Part shown: positions 31,882 to 40,870 of the stretch, piece by piece
Position numbering within the stretch: position 1 is the stretch's first letter
Layout: every line of letters starts with the position of its first letter
NCBI RefSeq assembly: GCF_900108185.1
Contig: NZ_FNVA01000003.1
Coordinates: 1-64,000, forward strand
DNA length: 64,000 nt
Direction of reading: 5' to 3'
DNA from: Bryocella elongata
GTDB taxonomy: Bacteria; Acidobacteriota; Terriglobia; Terriglobales; Acidobacteriaceae
The notes under the pieces: model-generated
Databases searched by the model: none
Told to the model about the DNA's origin: nothing
The model's input: the letters and a program-made list of their open reading frames with translations, nothing else
Made by a program: the position numbers and the translations under genes

Positions 31882-33621
31882 ATGCGCCAGCTTTACGCCC
31901 CTCTTTCGTTCGCGGTCGTCCTCTTACTGGCAGGCTGCGGGGCGACACCTCTGCCGTCTGCTTACGTACCGCCCACGACGCCAGCTGTCGTCCCGACGAC
32001 GGCCCAGGCCGCCATCAAACATGTGGTCGTGATCTTCGGCGAGAACATCTCGTTTGATCACTACTTTGGCACCTATCCGAACGCCGCGAATACGGGTGGA
32101 ACGACCTTCACGGCAGCTTCGGGCACACCGACGAACATCAGCAACTACGTGACGAGCCCGACGCTGCTGACCGCCAACCCGAACCTGAACGCGGCCAACC
32201 TGGTGACGGCGTCGAACTCGGTTCCTTCGAACCCCTTCCGCCTGGGTCCGAATCAGGCTGCGACCGGCGACCAGGACCACAACTATGGTCCCGAGCAGGT
32301 GGCGTTTGACGGCGGCAAGATGGATCTGTTCCCGCTGTCGGTGGGTGTTCCCGATACGGCTGCGCTGGTGAACGAGACGGCTGCTCCCGGGACGGCCGGC
32401 ACCAACGCCCTCACGATGGGCTACTACGACGGCAACACCGTGACTGCGATGTGGAACTACGCGCAGCACTTCTCGATGAACGACCACTCCTTCGGCACGA
32501 CCTTCGGAGCTTCGACGCAGGGTGCGATCAACCTGATCTCGGGCCAGACGAACGGCGCGAAGGTGATCCTGTCGGGCGCTGCTTCGGGGACGATTGCGGA
32601 CGGACAGGGCGGACTGACGCTGATCGGCGATGAAGACCCCGCATACGACGTGTGCTCGTCCTCGAGCGCGACGGTGCAGATGACGGGCAAGAACATCGGC
32701 GACCTGATGAATGCGGCCGGCGTGACCTGGGGCTTCTTCGAGGGCGGCTTCAACCTGACGTTGACCAACGCCAACAACGGCGCGGTGATCGCGTCGGGTA
32801 CGGGATGCCTTCCGGGTGAAGCGGCCGGCAGCCGCGCGACGGGCGCCGTCAACATCCCCGGCAACCCGCTGAAGGCTGACTACATTCCCCATCACCAGCC
32901 GTTCCAGTACTACGCGAGCACGGCGAACCCGGCTCACAACCGTCCGGCTTCGACTGCTGCGATCGGAACTGCCGCGGATACCGGCACAGGTGCGACCCAG
33001 GCCAACCACCAGTACGACATCCTGGACTTCAATGCGGCCCTGGCGGCGGGCAACCTGCCGGCGGTGAGCTTCCTGAAGGCTCCGGGCTACCAGGACGGTC
33101 ACGCGGGCTACTCGGATCCTCTCGATGAGCAGACCTTCGTGGTGAACGAGATCAACGCGATCGAAGCTTCGTCCTTCTGGGCGAACACCGCGATCATCAT
33201 TGCGTACGATGACTCGGACGGCTGGTATGACCACCTGAACAGCATCCTGAACGGATCGCAGACGACGGCGGATGCGGCGTTCTGCAACGTGGCTCCGACG
33301 CTGGCGGGTGTGACCTCGACGGCTCCGGTGCAGGGCCGCTGCGGTTATGGTCCTCGCCTGCCGCTGCTGGTGATCTCGCCCTGGGCGAAGACCAACTACA
33401 TCGACAACACGGTGACGGACCAGTCTTCGATCTCGCGGTTTATCGAGGATGTGTTCCTGGGCAGCGCGCGCATCGGTGGCGGTTCGTATGACGCTTCGGC
33501 AGGCACGCTGATGAATATGTTCAACTTCAGCAATGTAGCTGCACCGCCGAGCCCGACACCGCTGTTCCTGAGCCCGAGCACGGGAGCTGTCTGCAGCCCG
33601 TCAACGGCAGCCTGCAAGTAA
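31882..33621 (+). CDS. Lipoprotein phosphoesterase (phospholipase C/acid phosphatase family)
   Basis: Phosphoesterase of the PF04185 family, 579 residues. The signal peptide ends LLLAGCG, predicting a lipoprotein. The catalytic block is HVVVIFGENISFDHYFGTYP. Further family blocks are DQDHNYGPEQ, MGYYDGN, FSMNDHSFGTTFGAS, IIAYDDSDGWYDH and GYGPRLPLLVISPWAK. These enzymes hydrolyse phospholipids or phosphomonoesters in the periplasm or outside. GAGG lies 7 bases before the ATG. Monocistronic, followed by a multicopper oxidase. Confidence 0.92.
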   Translation: MRQLYAPLSFAVVLLLAGCGATPLPSAYVPPTTPAVVPTTAQAAIKHVVVIFGENISFDHYFGTYPNAANTGGTTFTAASGTPTNISNYVTSPTLLTANPNLNAANLVTASNSVPSNPFRLGPNQAATGDQDHNYGPEQVAFDGGKMDLFPLSVGVPDTAALVNETAAPGTAGTNALTMGYYDGNTVTAMWNYAQHFSMNDHSFGTTFGASTQGAINLISGQTNGAKVILSGAASGTIADGQGGLTLIGDEDPAYDVCSSSSATVQMTGKNIGDLMNAAGVTWGFFEGGFNLTLTNANNGAVIASGTGCLPGEAAGSRATGAVNIPGNPLKADYIPHHQPFQYYASTANPAHNRPASTAAIGTAADTGTGATQANHQYDILDFNAALAAGNLPAVSFLKAPGYQDGHAGYSDPLDEQTFVVNEINAIEASSFWANTAIIIAYDDSDGWYDHLNSILNGSQTTADAAFCNVAPTLAGVTSTAPVQGRCGYGPRLPLLVISPWAKTNYIDNTVTDQSSISRFIEDVFLGSARIGGGSYDASAGTLMNMFNFSNVAAPPSPTPLFLSPSTGAVCSPSTAACK

Positions 33622-33737
33622 GACGCGGCAGGGCTTCAGACCAGGAGCCCATACCGAATCTAGTATCAGGCGGCACGCGCTCCCAACGAGCGCGTGCCGT
33701 TCGCTTTCTCGTTCAAGTACCAGGCTGGAGATTCGCT

Positions 33738-35360
33738 TTGCCCTTCGATCGACGTTTGTTCCTGCAACAGGCCATGGCGTTCACGCTGGTGAGCGGTTCC
33801 GGCAAAGCCTTTGGTCAACACACGATGCAGGCGATGGCGCCGGCGAGCGATGGACAGGCTGCGCAGCATCCCGCGGCCTTGGTGCCGCCGTTGTTGCGTG
33901 CCGCGACGCTGACGCCGTTCGTCGATCCACTGCCGTTGCCGAAGAAAATCCACGCGGGACATGAGACGGTCCGCATCGCCATGCGCGAGGTGCGGGCGAA
34001 GTTCCACCGCGATGTGCCAGAGACGAGGGTGTGGGCCTACACGGATGCAGCGGACCACTCGCCGAATGCGTCGACTCCCATCCTTGAGGCACGAAGCCAT
34101 CGGCCGATGAAGGTGGAGTGGCTGAACCAGCTTCCGACAAAGCACTTTCTGCCCATCGACTACAGCCTGCATGGCTGCGGGCGCGAGCTGCCGGAGGTGC
34201 GGACGGCGGTGCATCTGCATGGAGGCAAGTCACCTTCGTCCGAGGATGGCTATCCGACGGACTGGTTTGTGCCGGGCAAGTCGAAGACGTGCACGTATCC
34301 CTTGGCGCAAGACGCGGCGACGCTGTGGTTTCACGATCACGCGATGGGGCTGAACCGCTTGAACTCCTATGCGGGACTTGCGGGGATGGTGCTGCTGCGC
34401 GATGACGCAGAAGACAGCCTGCATCTTCCGGGTGGAGCGTATGAGCTGCCGCTGATACTTTCCGACAGGTTGCTGACGAAGGAGGGCCAGCTGTACTACC
34501 CGACGTCGGGCGATCCGGAGCATCCGTGGGTGCCGGAGTTCTATGCGGACTCGATCCTGATCAACGGGAAGATCAAGCCGTATGTCGAGGTGGAACCTAG
34601 GCTGTATCGGTTGCGAATTCTGAATGCGGCGAACAGCCAGTTCTTTGCGCTCGCGCTCTCCAACAAGCAGCCGCTGCAGGTGATTGGCAGCGACCAGGGG
34701 TTGCTGAGCCAGCCTGAGGCAGTGCCGATGGTGTTGATGGCTCCGGCGGAGCGGCTGGATGTGCTGGTGGACTTCTCGCAGAGCGCGGGGCAGCAGGTGC
34801 AGCTGCGGACGGGGTTGACCGACCTGATGCAGTTTCGCGTGGGAGCCGCATCCGCGAAGGCGGCGGCGAGTGCCATGCCGACTGCGCTGAGGAAGATCGA
34901 GGCGATCCCGGAGAGCTCGGCCATCGTGACGCGGACGATCACGCTGGACGAGGTGCGCGATACGCGGCAGAACCCGATGATGATGCTGCTCAATCGCAAG
35001 CGCTGGCATGAGCCGGTGACGGAGACGCCGAAGCTCGGCAGCACGGAGATCTGGGAGTTCGTGAACCTGACTGAAGACACGCACCCGATGCACCTGCACC
35101 TGGTGCGCTTCCAGGTGCTGGATCGCCGGGCGTTCGAGCCGTTCTTCTACCTGAACTACAAGCAGCGCAAGTATCTCGCGACAGCGATTCCACCGGAGCC
35201 GATCGAGCGGGGATGGAAGGATGTCGTGCAGTGCCCGCCGGGGATGATCACGCGGATCATCGTGAGGTTCGATGGGTATGCGGGCAAGTATCTCTACCAC
35301 TGCCACGTGCTGGAGCATGAGGCGAACGACATGATGCGGCCGTTCGAGGTGCTGGCGTAG
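33738..35360 (+). CDS. Multicopper oxidase (CueO/bilirubin oxidase type)
   Basis: Oxidises substrates with reduction of O2 to water at a four-copper site. The TTG start gives a Tat-like signal (DRRLFLQQAMAFTLVSG); GGAG lies about 7 bases upstream. Copper motifs are HLHGG, WFHDHAMG, HPMHLH and YHCHVLEHE; the HCH..H and Met in the last block form the type 1 site (EHEANDMM). The 540-residue length and three cupredoxin domains fit CueO or bilirubin oxidase-like enzymes; the substrate is not evident. Confidence 0.92.
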   Translation: MPFDRRLFLQQAMAFTLVSGSGKAFGQHTMQAMAPASDGQAAQHPAALVPPLLRAATLTPFVDPLPLPKKIHAGHETVRIAMREVRAKFHRDVPETRVWAYTDAADHSPNASTPILEARSHRPMKVEWLNQLPTKHFLPIDYSLHGCGRELPEVRTAVHLHGGKSPSSEDGYPTDWFVPGKSKTCTYPLAQDAATLWFHDHAMGLNRLNSYAGLAGMVLLRDDAEDSLHLPGGAYELPLILSDRLLTKEGQLYYPTSGDPEHPWVPEFYADSILINGKIKPYVEVEPRLYRLRILNAANSQFFALALSNKQPLQVIGSDQGLLSQPEAVPMVLMAPAERLDVLVDFSQSAGQQVQLRTGLTDLMQFRVGAASAKAAASAMPTALRKIEAIPESSAIVTRTITLDEVRDTRQNPMMMLLNRKRWHEPVTETPKLGSTEIWEFVNLTEDTHPMHLHLVRFQVLDRRAFEPFFYLNYKQRKYLATAIPPEPIERGWKDVVQCPPGMITRIIVRFDGYAGKYLYHCHVLEHEANDMMRPFEVLA

Positions 35361-35387
35361 GGCTGTTGCTCTTGCGAAGAAGAGCGG

Positions 35388-36245
35388 CTACTTGACCTTC
35401 TTCTCCAGCGGGCGGTCGGGGTTGAAGACGTCGTCGGAGAGTACTTCGTTGTAGCGGACTTTGGTGAAGAAGCGCTGGGAGACCATCTCGCCGTTGTGGG
35501 AGCGGGTGATGTTCATCGGCGTCATGATGCCCTGGAAGGGCTGGTAGTCGTCGTAGACCTCGATGTCGGTGTCCCAGTCGTGGAAGCGGTCGTCGCGATA
35601 CTGGAAGGTGCGGGCGAGGGGCAGGTGGGAGCCGGTGTCGAGGAGGATCTCGACGGCGTCGTTGGCGGTGGTGAGGACGCTTACCTTCTCGACGAGATGG
35701 CGGTCGAGCGTGGTCTGGCCTTCGTCGGTGACGAGGACGCCGGGCTGCTTGAGCCAGTCATGCACTACGGTATCGAGCGAGTGAGCGCGGCGGCGCTGGA
35801 AGTCAGCGACGTCGAGCTTGAGCAGCTCCTTCTTGCCCTTGTAGGTGATCTCGTAGCCGTTGTCGGGGGTCCAGACCTCGGCGACGTCGCGATGGTCGGT
35901 GGGGAAGAAGACGCCGATCTTGGTGATGATGACGACGCGCTCACCATAGGGCTTCGCGCGCTCATAGGTAATGAAATGCGTGACGCCCTCATGCGGCCTG
36001 CCCTGGTAGAAGGAGGCCGACTGGCCCTCGAGGGTCCAGGTGGTCTTGTTGAGCCACGCATCGCCGCCGAGGGCAGCGATCATCTGGTCGAGCAGCTTCT
36101 TCCCCTTGCCGCCGTTGAGTTCCTCGGCGCCGGTGGCAGCGCTGGGGATCGTGGAGGCCTGCGCGTGCAGGCGCACGGGCACGGCCAGCAGCGGCAGGAG
36201 GAACACGGCATGCGCGAGACGGCGAGGGAGAGTGAGGAGCTTCAT
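35388..36245 (-). CDS. Secreted LolA/outer-membrane lipoprotein-sorting-like protein
   Basis: From ATG 36245 a signal peptide (LAHAVFLLPLLAVPVRLHA) leads a 285-residue protein. The mature part has GKKLLDQMIAALGGDAWLNK, then repeated beta strands (VFFPTDHRDVAEVWTPDNGY, VEKVSVLTTANDAVEILLD). This fits the LolA-like/MucB fold common in acidobacterial secreted hypothetical proteins. Ligand and function unknown. The open frame upstream of 36245 lacks coding character. Convergent with the multicopper oxidase, 27 bases apart. Confidence 0.72.
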   Translation of the reverse strand: MKLLTLPRRLAHAVFLLPLLAVPVRLHAQASTIPSAATGAEELNGGKGKKLLDQMIAALGGDAWLNKTTWTLEGQSASFYQGRPHEGVTHFITYERAKPYGERVVIITKIGVFFPTDHRDVAEVWTPDNGYEITYKGKKELLKLDVADFQRRRAHSLDTVVHDWLKQPGVLVTDEGQTTLDRHLVEKVSVLTTANDAVEILLDTGSHLPLARTFQYRDDRFHDWDTDIEVYDDYQPFQGIMTPMNITRSHNGEMVSQRFFTKVRYNEVLSDDVFNPDRPLEKKVK

Positions 36246-36474
36246 ACGTGGGTAGGGCACCGCGGGAGCATGGGGCTCCCTGTCTAGATTAGACGGTGCC
36301 TGGGGCTGGGCGCATGCAGGGGATGCGACGGTCGCGGGACGGGGGGAAGAGTGAGCGCGGAGCGATGCATGGCTCCGGCGGGCCGACTTGAACGAGGCCG
36401 CATTACCGAACGTTCCGGAAACCTCGTATCTTAGAACCTCTACTGATTGGGGCACGCCTTGAGATACTGATGCG

Positions 36475-36906
36475 ATGCAGCCTCTATTCAGCACCAGCGC
36501 GCGGTCTGCTTACAAATCGCTCTTGTCGATAGCCGTGGGTTGGGGAGGCGCCCTCGTCCTGTTTGGGCTACTAACAGAACTAAGCGGGTATCTCGGGCCT
36601 TGGCGCGAGCTTGGAGTGGTTCTCTTGTCGTACTGGTGGATATGGCTCGGCCCTTTGGCACTCGCATTAGGTGCATCTCTGGGCCTAAGAGGCAGATGGA
36701 ACACGGCCAGCATCTCCGCGATCTGGGTCGGTTGCCTGAGCCTCACTGCGATGATGTTGTATCTATTGGTTGCGCTGGTGCGCGATGCTGCCGATCCTCT
36801 CATTGCGAAGCCGAGCCTAGACCTGGTTGTATTTCTCATTGTCAGCTTACTGGTGGCCCTCTGGTCCGACGCCACCGCTCTCCGTCTTAGTCGGAAGGCG
36901 AAGTAG
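36475..36906 (+). CDS. Hypothetical four-helix membrane protein
   Basis: Four hydrophobic segments in 143 residues (IAVGWGGALVLFGLL, VVLLSYWWIWLGPLALALGA, AIWVGCLSLTAMMLYLLVAL, LVVFLIVSLLVALW). GATACT (36463-36468) ends exactly 6 bases before the ATG, the recurrent leaderless promoter spacing, which supports the call. No family recognised. The 229-base gap upstream shows nothing else. Confidence 0.6.
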   Translation: MQPLFSTSARSAYKSLLSIAVGWGGALVLFGLLTELSGYLGPWRELGVVLLSYWWIWLGPLALALGASLGLRGRWNTASISAIWVGCLSLTAMMLYLLVALVRDAADPLIAKPSLDLVVFLIVSLLVALWSDATALRLSRKAK

Positions 36907-36987
36907 CTCCTCGAAAGTCGGCTGTTCGGCAGTGGACGTTCCGGGGTCGGGCGGAATCATGGGCCATGCCAAAGTAGAATCATCGGC

Positions 36988-37089
36988 ATGCGCGGATCGG
37001 ATGAAACGCCTTGGCGTTGGATCGGTCTCACTCTGCTCGTTGTCCTCGCCTTGCTAATCTTATTAGCTTGGCTCCGGGGCGGTGCTTGA
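36988..37089 (+). CDS. 33-residue membrane protein
   Basis: A short frame (MRGSDETPWRWIGLTLL...) with one strongly hydrophobic helix (VVLALLILLAW) and an LRGGA tail. TAGAAT (36975-36980) ends 7 bases before the ATG, matching the leaderless promoter pattern. It lies in a gap otherwise empty of genes (36907-37180). Function unknown. Confidence 0.45.
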   Translation: MRGSDETPWRWIGLTLLVVLALLILLAWLRGGA

Positions 37090-37180
37090 ATCCCCACACA
37101 GTCGGACTTTCGACACTTCGATCACACCGCCCCATCGAGGGAGTGTTGGTCCCGTAGACGAGCTTCTCGCAAGATACGAG

Positions 37181-37987
37181 TTATCCCACCAGCACGGCGC
37201 CGCCGTTGACGTTGAAGATCTCTCCAGAGACGAAGCCGGCCCAGGGGGTGCAGAGGAAGAGCAAGGGGCCGGCGATCTCTTCGGGCTCGGCGGGGCGGCC
37301 TAGCGGGATGAGCGAGAGTGCGGGCTTCGACAGGATGGGGTCGGCGAGGGTGCTGGCGGACATTTCCGTGCGGACCCAGCCTGGGGCGACGCAGTTGACG
37401 AGGATGCCTTTGGGCGCGAGCTCGGAGGAGAGGCTCTTGGTGAGGGAGAGGAGCGCGCCTTTGCTGGCGGCGTAGTCGGCGTGGAAGGCCTCGCCGCGCT
37501 GGGCGGCGGTGGAGGCGACGAAGAGGATGTGGCCGCGGGTGGGGCTGGTCTTCCAGCTAACGGAGTCATCGGCGGCCACAGGCTGCTTCAACATCTGGGC
37601 GGCGGCGGCCTGAGTGATGCCGAAGACGCTTTCGAGGTTGATACCGAGCGTGGAGCGCCACTGCGAGGAGGGCATGGTGTCGATGGGCTGGTCGTGCGGG
37701 GGCCAGACGCCGTGGTTGAGGATGACGGCGTCCAACCTCCCAAAAGCAGATACCGCAGCGGCGACGAGCGCTTGACCGTCCTCTGCGCTGGCGAGCTCCT
37801 GCTGGATGGCGCTGCAGACGTCGGGGCCGCCGCACTCGGCGACGAGAGCATCGGCCTGCGCGGAAGCCGCGCGATAGCTGAAGATCACTCGCGCACCGGC
37901 GGAGCGGAAGACACGGACGGTGGCGGCGCCGATGCCGCGTGAGCCTCCGGTGATGAGCACGACCTTGTTGGCGAGGGAAAGCTGCAT
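37181..37987 (-). CDS. Short-chain dehydrogenase/reductase
   Basis: NAD(P)-dependent classical SDR of 268 residues. The cofactor motif is TGGSRGIG near the amino end, followed by LNHGVWPP in place of NNAG, the active-site Ser region VASTAAQRG and the catalytic YAASKGALL. The C-terminal GRPAEPEEIAGPLLFLCT and GEIFNVNGG are typical of FabG-like reductases. Substrate cannot be predicted. No partner gene is adjacent. Confidence 0.92.
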   Translation of the reverse strand: MQLSLANKVVLITGGSRGIGAATVRVFRSAGARVIFSYRAASAQADALVAECGGPDVCSAIQQELASAEDGQALVAAAVSAFGRLDAVILNHGVWPPHDQPIDTMPSSQWRSTLGINLESVFGITQAAAAQMLKQPVAADDSVSWKTSPTRGHILFVASTAAQRGEAFHADYAASKGALLSLTKSLSSELAPKGILVNCVAPGWVRTEMSASTLADPILSKPALSLIPLGRPAEPEEIAGPLLFLCTPWAGFVSGEIFNVNGGAVLVG

Positions 37988-38162
37988 GTAGAGCGCGTCC
38001 GTTGGTGGCTGGCTGCCGCAGGTTCATTCTAGCGATGCCGGCGACGGCGTAGATCCCGCGTTGAAACGTTACGACAAAGACCGAACCGACGATGCAGCGT
38101 CCGCGCTAATATGGTGACTCCTTCGGGCCACTCGGTGCGCCTCTACTCTGTAGGAGATTTCT

Positions 38163-38564
38163 ATGAAGATCGTCATTCTCATCTGCCGCGTCCTGCTCGG
38201 GCTCATGTTTGTTGTCTTCGGCCTCAACGGTCTGCATCCCTTCATCCCGATGAAGGGCGCTCCTGCGATGCCCCCGGATGCGATGACATGGTCGGGCATC
38301 ATGATGACCACGGGCTGGATGAAGGTCCTGTCCGGCGTGCAGATCCTCGGTGGCGCGCTGGTGCTCAGCGGGTTCTTCCTGCCGCTGGGGATCGTGCTGC
38401 TGTGTGCCGAGACGTTCAACATCCTGTGCTTCCACCTGTTTTTGACGGGCGGGCAGATGATTGCACCGGGGATCGTGACCGGCGTGCTGGAGCTGGCGGT
38501 GATCTTCGGCTATCGCGATATGTTCCGCGGCATGTTCCAGGCGCGCGCGTCGCTGTCGATTTAG
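38163..38564 (+). CDS. DoxX-family membrane protein
   Basis: The 133 residues form four membrane helices with the DoxX start (ICRVLLGLMFVVFGLNGL), then WMKVLSGVQILGGALVLSGF and a last helix near the end. AGGAG lies 6 bases before the ATG. DoxX-like proteins are linked to thiol/redox and quinone functions, but the role here is unknown. Confidence 0.85.
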   Translation: MKIVILICRVLLGLMFVVFGLNGLHPFIPMKGAPAMPPDAMTWSGIMMTTGWMKVLSGVQILGGALVLSGFFLPLGIVLLCAETFNILCFHLFLTGGQMIAPGIVTGVLELAVIFGYRDMFRGMFQARASLSI

Positions 38565-38593
38565 TGAATCGTAAAGCTCGCGAAGCGTAAAGC

Positions 38594-39304
38594 TTAGTCG
38601 ACCATGAGCTCGCCGGGGACGATGGGGCGGGTGCGGGGCAGGCGGCCGTTGGCTGCGGCGAGGCCGAGGAGCGCGAGCGCAATGGTGTAGATCGCGAGCT
38701 TGATGGCGGAGGCCTCGCGGGTGTTGGGCAGGGTCTTCCAGAAGATCATCAGCACTGTCTGCGCGAGGGTGACGGACCAGACGCTGCCGTAGAAGTAGCG
38801 GCGCTCGGTGCCTTCGCCCTTGGTGGACTTCTTGACGCGTGGCAGCCGGCCGAGCGCTCCTAGTGCAAGGATCGTCAGGCTCAGCGGAGCATAGGCGTAG
38901 TTGTAGATCTGCTTCAGGTACCAATGGCCGGTGATGGCTGCGACGGCGAGGCCTGCGAAGTTGAGGCTCGCGAAGGTGATGACGGCGCTCCACGCGAAGG
39001 TGTAGCAGACGCGGCGATAGAGCGGGTTGGGCTTGTCCTCGTCGAAGCGCAGGATGTAAGGCGCGGGCTCAGCTCCGGGCAGAGCACCGCGGTAGGCTGC
39101 GATTCCGGTACCGATGAGTACCAGCGCCAGCCATGTGGCATTGGCCTTCGAGAAACCATGGGCGAAGAGCGAGAAGGTCAGCGGACCCGGAGCGAGGAAG
39201 AAGACCCAGATCCAGATGGGCCAGTGCAGCGCACGGTAGATGGTGGTGTTGCGGGTACGCATCTTGCGATGGTCGGAGTACTCAAGCTGTCCGGTGTAAG
39301 GCAT
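38594..39304 (-). CDS. Hypothetical multi-pass membrane protein
   Basis: From ATG 39304 the protein has 236 residues and six or so hydrophobic segments (IYRALHWPIWIWVFFLAPGP, ATWLALVLIGTGIAAYRG, CYTFAWSAVITFASLNFAGL). A basic loop reads RLPRVKKSTKGEGTERR. No domain recognised. It is followed on the same strand by nothing related; DoxX is convergent. Confidence 0.7.
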   Translation of the reverse strand: MPYTGQLEYSDHRKMRTRNTTIYRALHWPIWIWVFFLAPGPLTFSLFAHGFSKANATWLALVLIGTGIAAYRGALPGAEPAPYILRFDEDKPNPLYRRVCYTFAWSAVITFASLNFAGLAVAAITGHWYLKQIYNYAYAPLSLTILALGALGRLPRVKKSTKGEGTERRYFYGSVWSVTLAQTVLMIFWKTLPNTREASAIKLAIYTIALALLGLAAANGRLPRTRPIVPGELMVD

Positions 39305-39370
39305 GGATGGGACAAGTATGGCACGCGGGGATTGCGGCCTCGCCAACGCGAGGTGCCTCAGCAGCGGACA

Positions 39371-40759
39371 TCAGCAACGAACAATGTTGCCTGCCGCGAT
39401 ACCGCGCGTGGCGTTGCGTGTGTCAACGAAGAGCTTCGATCTCGTGACCAGCTCACGGACGTCGTAGGCGGAGTGGTCGGTGGCGAGGAGCACGCAGTCG
39501 AAGCTCGCGAGGTCTTCGAGTGGGGTCGAGGTCATCTCCAGCTCGTAGTGGCGGCCAGTGCCGACTGTGGGGAAGAAGGGATCGTTGTAGGCGATCTCTG
39601 CGCCAGCCTCGCGGAGCAGCTCGAGGATGCGTAGCGAGGGCGACTCGCGGAGGTCATCGACGTCACGCTTGTAGGCCACGCCGAGGACGAGCACCTTCGC
39701 GCCCTTGATCTGGACGCCGCGTGCAGCCAGGGCCTCGCGCGTGCTATCGACGACGTATGCGGGCATCGACTCGTTGATCTCGCCAGCGAGCTCGATGAAG
39801 CGTGCGGAGAAGCCGACCTGCTCGCCCTTCCAGTTGAGGTAGAAGGGATCGACGGGGATGCAGTGGCCACCGACCCCGGGGCCGGGATAGAAGGCCTGGA
39901 AGCCGAAGGGCTTGGTCTCCGCGGCGGCGATGACCTCCCAGAGGTCGATGTGGAGGCGCGCGCACAGGAGCTTGAGTTCGTTCACCAGCGCGATGTTGAC
40001 GGCGCGGTAGATGTTCTCGAGCAGCTTGGTCATCTCTGCCGCGGCGGGTGAGGACATGGGAACGGTGCTGGCGAAGACCTCGCCGTAGAGAGCGCAGGCG
40101 GCGGCGGTAGCTGTCGCGTCGACGCCGCCGACGACCTTGGGGATGCTGCGGCGCGGGATGGTGGCGTTGCCGGGGTCTTCGCGCTCGGGCGAGAACGCAA
40201 CGAGGATGCCGTCGAGGGGCTGCGATGCGGGCGTGGAGGTGTGGTCTGCGGGTGCACCGGAGCGGAGGACCTTGTGTCCGGCGCGCTCGATGGCGGCGAC
40301 GATGATCTCTTCCGTGGTGCCGGGCCAGGTGGTGCTTTCGAGGACGACGAGCTGGCCCGGGCGAAGGTGCGGAGCAAGCGCCTCGATGGTGACGACCACG
40401 TAGCTCATGTCGGGCGTGTGGTCGGCGTGCAACGGGGTGGGAACGCAGAGCAGGATCGCGTCGAGGGATGCCGCTTCGGCGAAGGTCGACGAGGCGTGGA
40501 AGCCTGAGGCTTGTGCCGCGCGAATGTGCTCGGGCTCGATGCGGTGGATGTAGCTGCCGCCAGCGTTGAGGGTGTCGACCTTGGCCTTGTCGATGTCGAA
40601 GCCGGTGACGAGGAAGCCGTCTTCCGCAAAGAGGAGCGAGAGCGGCAGGCCGACGTAGCCGAGGCCGACGACGCCCACGCGCGCGGTCCGGCCGTGGATG
40701 CGCTCGCGGAGCTCGCCCAGGGTGGCGGCGGCGGTGATGGAGGATGCGGTGAGGGGCAT
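39371..40759 (-). CDS. UDP-N-acetyl-D-glucosamine/mannosamine 6-dehydrogenase
   Basis: Oxidises a UDP-HexNAc to the 6-uronate with two NAD+. The 462-residue protein has the Rossmann motif VGVVGLGYVGLPL, the catalytic Cys in GPGVGGHCIPVDP and the UDP-binding domain LGVAYKRDVDDLRESPSL. FFPTVGTG and similar details place it in the WbpA/WbpO/TviB group rather than UDP-glucose dehydrogenase. It follows the epimerase gene on the same strand, so the pair likely makes a UDP-HexNAc uronate for surface polysaccharide. Confidence 0.9.
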   Translation of the reverse strand: MPLTASSITAAATLGELRERIHGRTARVGVVGLGYVGLPLSLLFAEDGFLVTGFDIDKAKVDTLNAGGSYIHRIEPEHIRAAQASGFHASSTFAEAASLDAILLCVPTPLHADHTPDMSYVVVTIEALAPHLRPGQLVVLESTTWPGTTEEIIVAAIERAGHKVLRSGAPADHTSTPASQPLDGILVAFSPEREDPGNATIPRRSIPKVVGGVDATATAAACALYGEVFASTVPMSSPAAAEMTKLLENIYRAVNIALVNELKLLCARLHIDLWEVIAAAETKPFGFQAFYPGPGVGGHCIPVDPFYLNWKGEQVGFSARFIELAGEINESMPAYVVDSTREALAARGVQIKGAKVLVLGVAYKRDVDDLRESPSLRILELLREAGAEIAYNDPFFPTVGTGRHYELEMTSTPLEDLASFDCVLLATDHSAYDVRELVTRSKLFVDTRNATRGIAAGNIVRC

Positions 40760-40870
40760 CGGCAGGTTGTGGACCTCGCTCTCAGTCGGTACAAAGTATC
40801 TGATGCGCGACTCGGCTGCTGGCCGCGTTACGGCGAGGACTCTTTCGCTCTGTGACCGTCTTTCGATCGC

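Noticed and set aside
31924-33234. 436-codon minus-strand open frame opposite the phosphoesterase
   Set aside because: Arg/Val-rich antisense sequence; the plus-strand phosphoesterase has clear family motifs.
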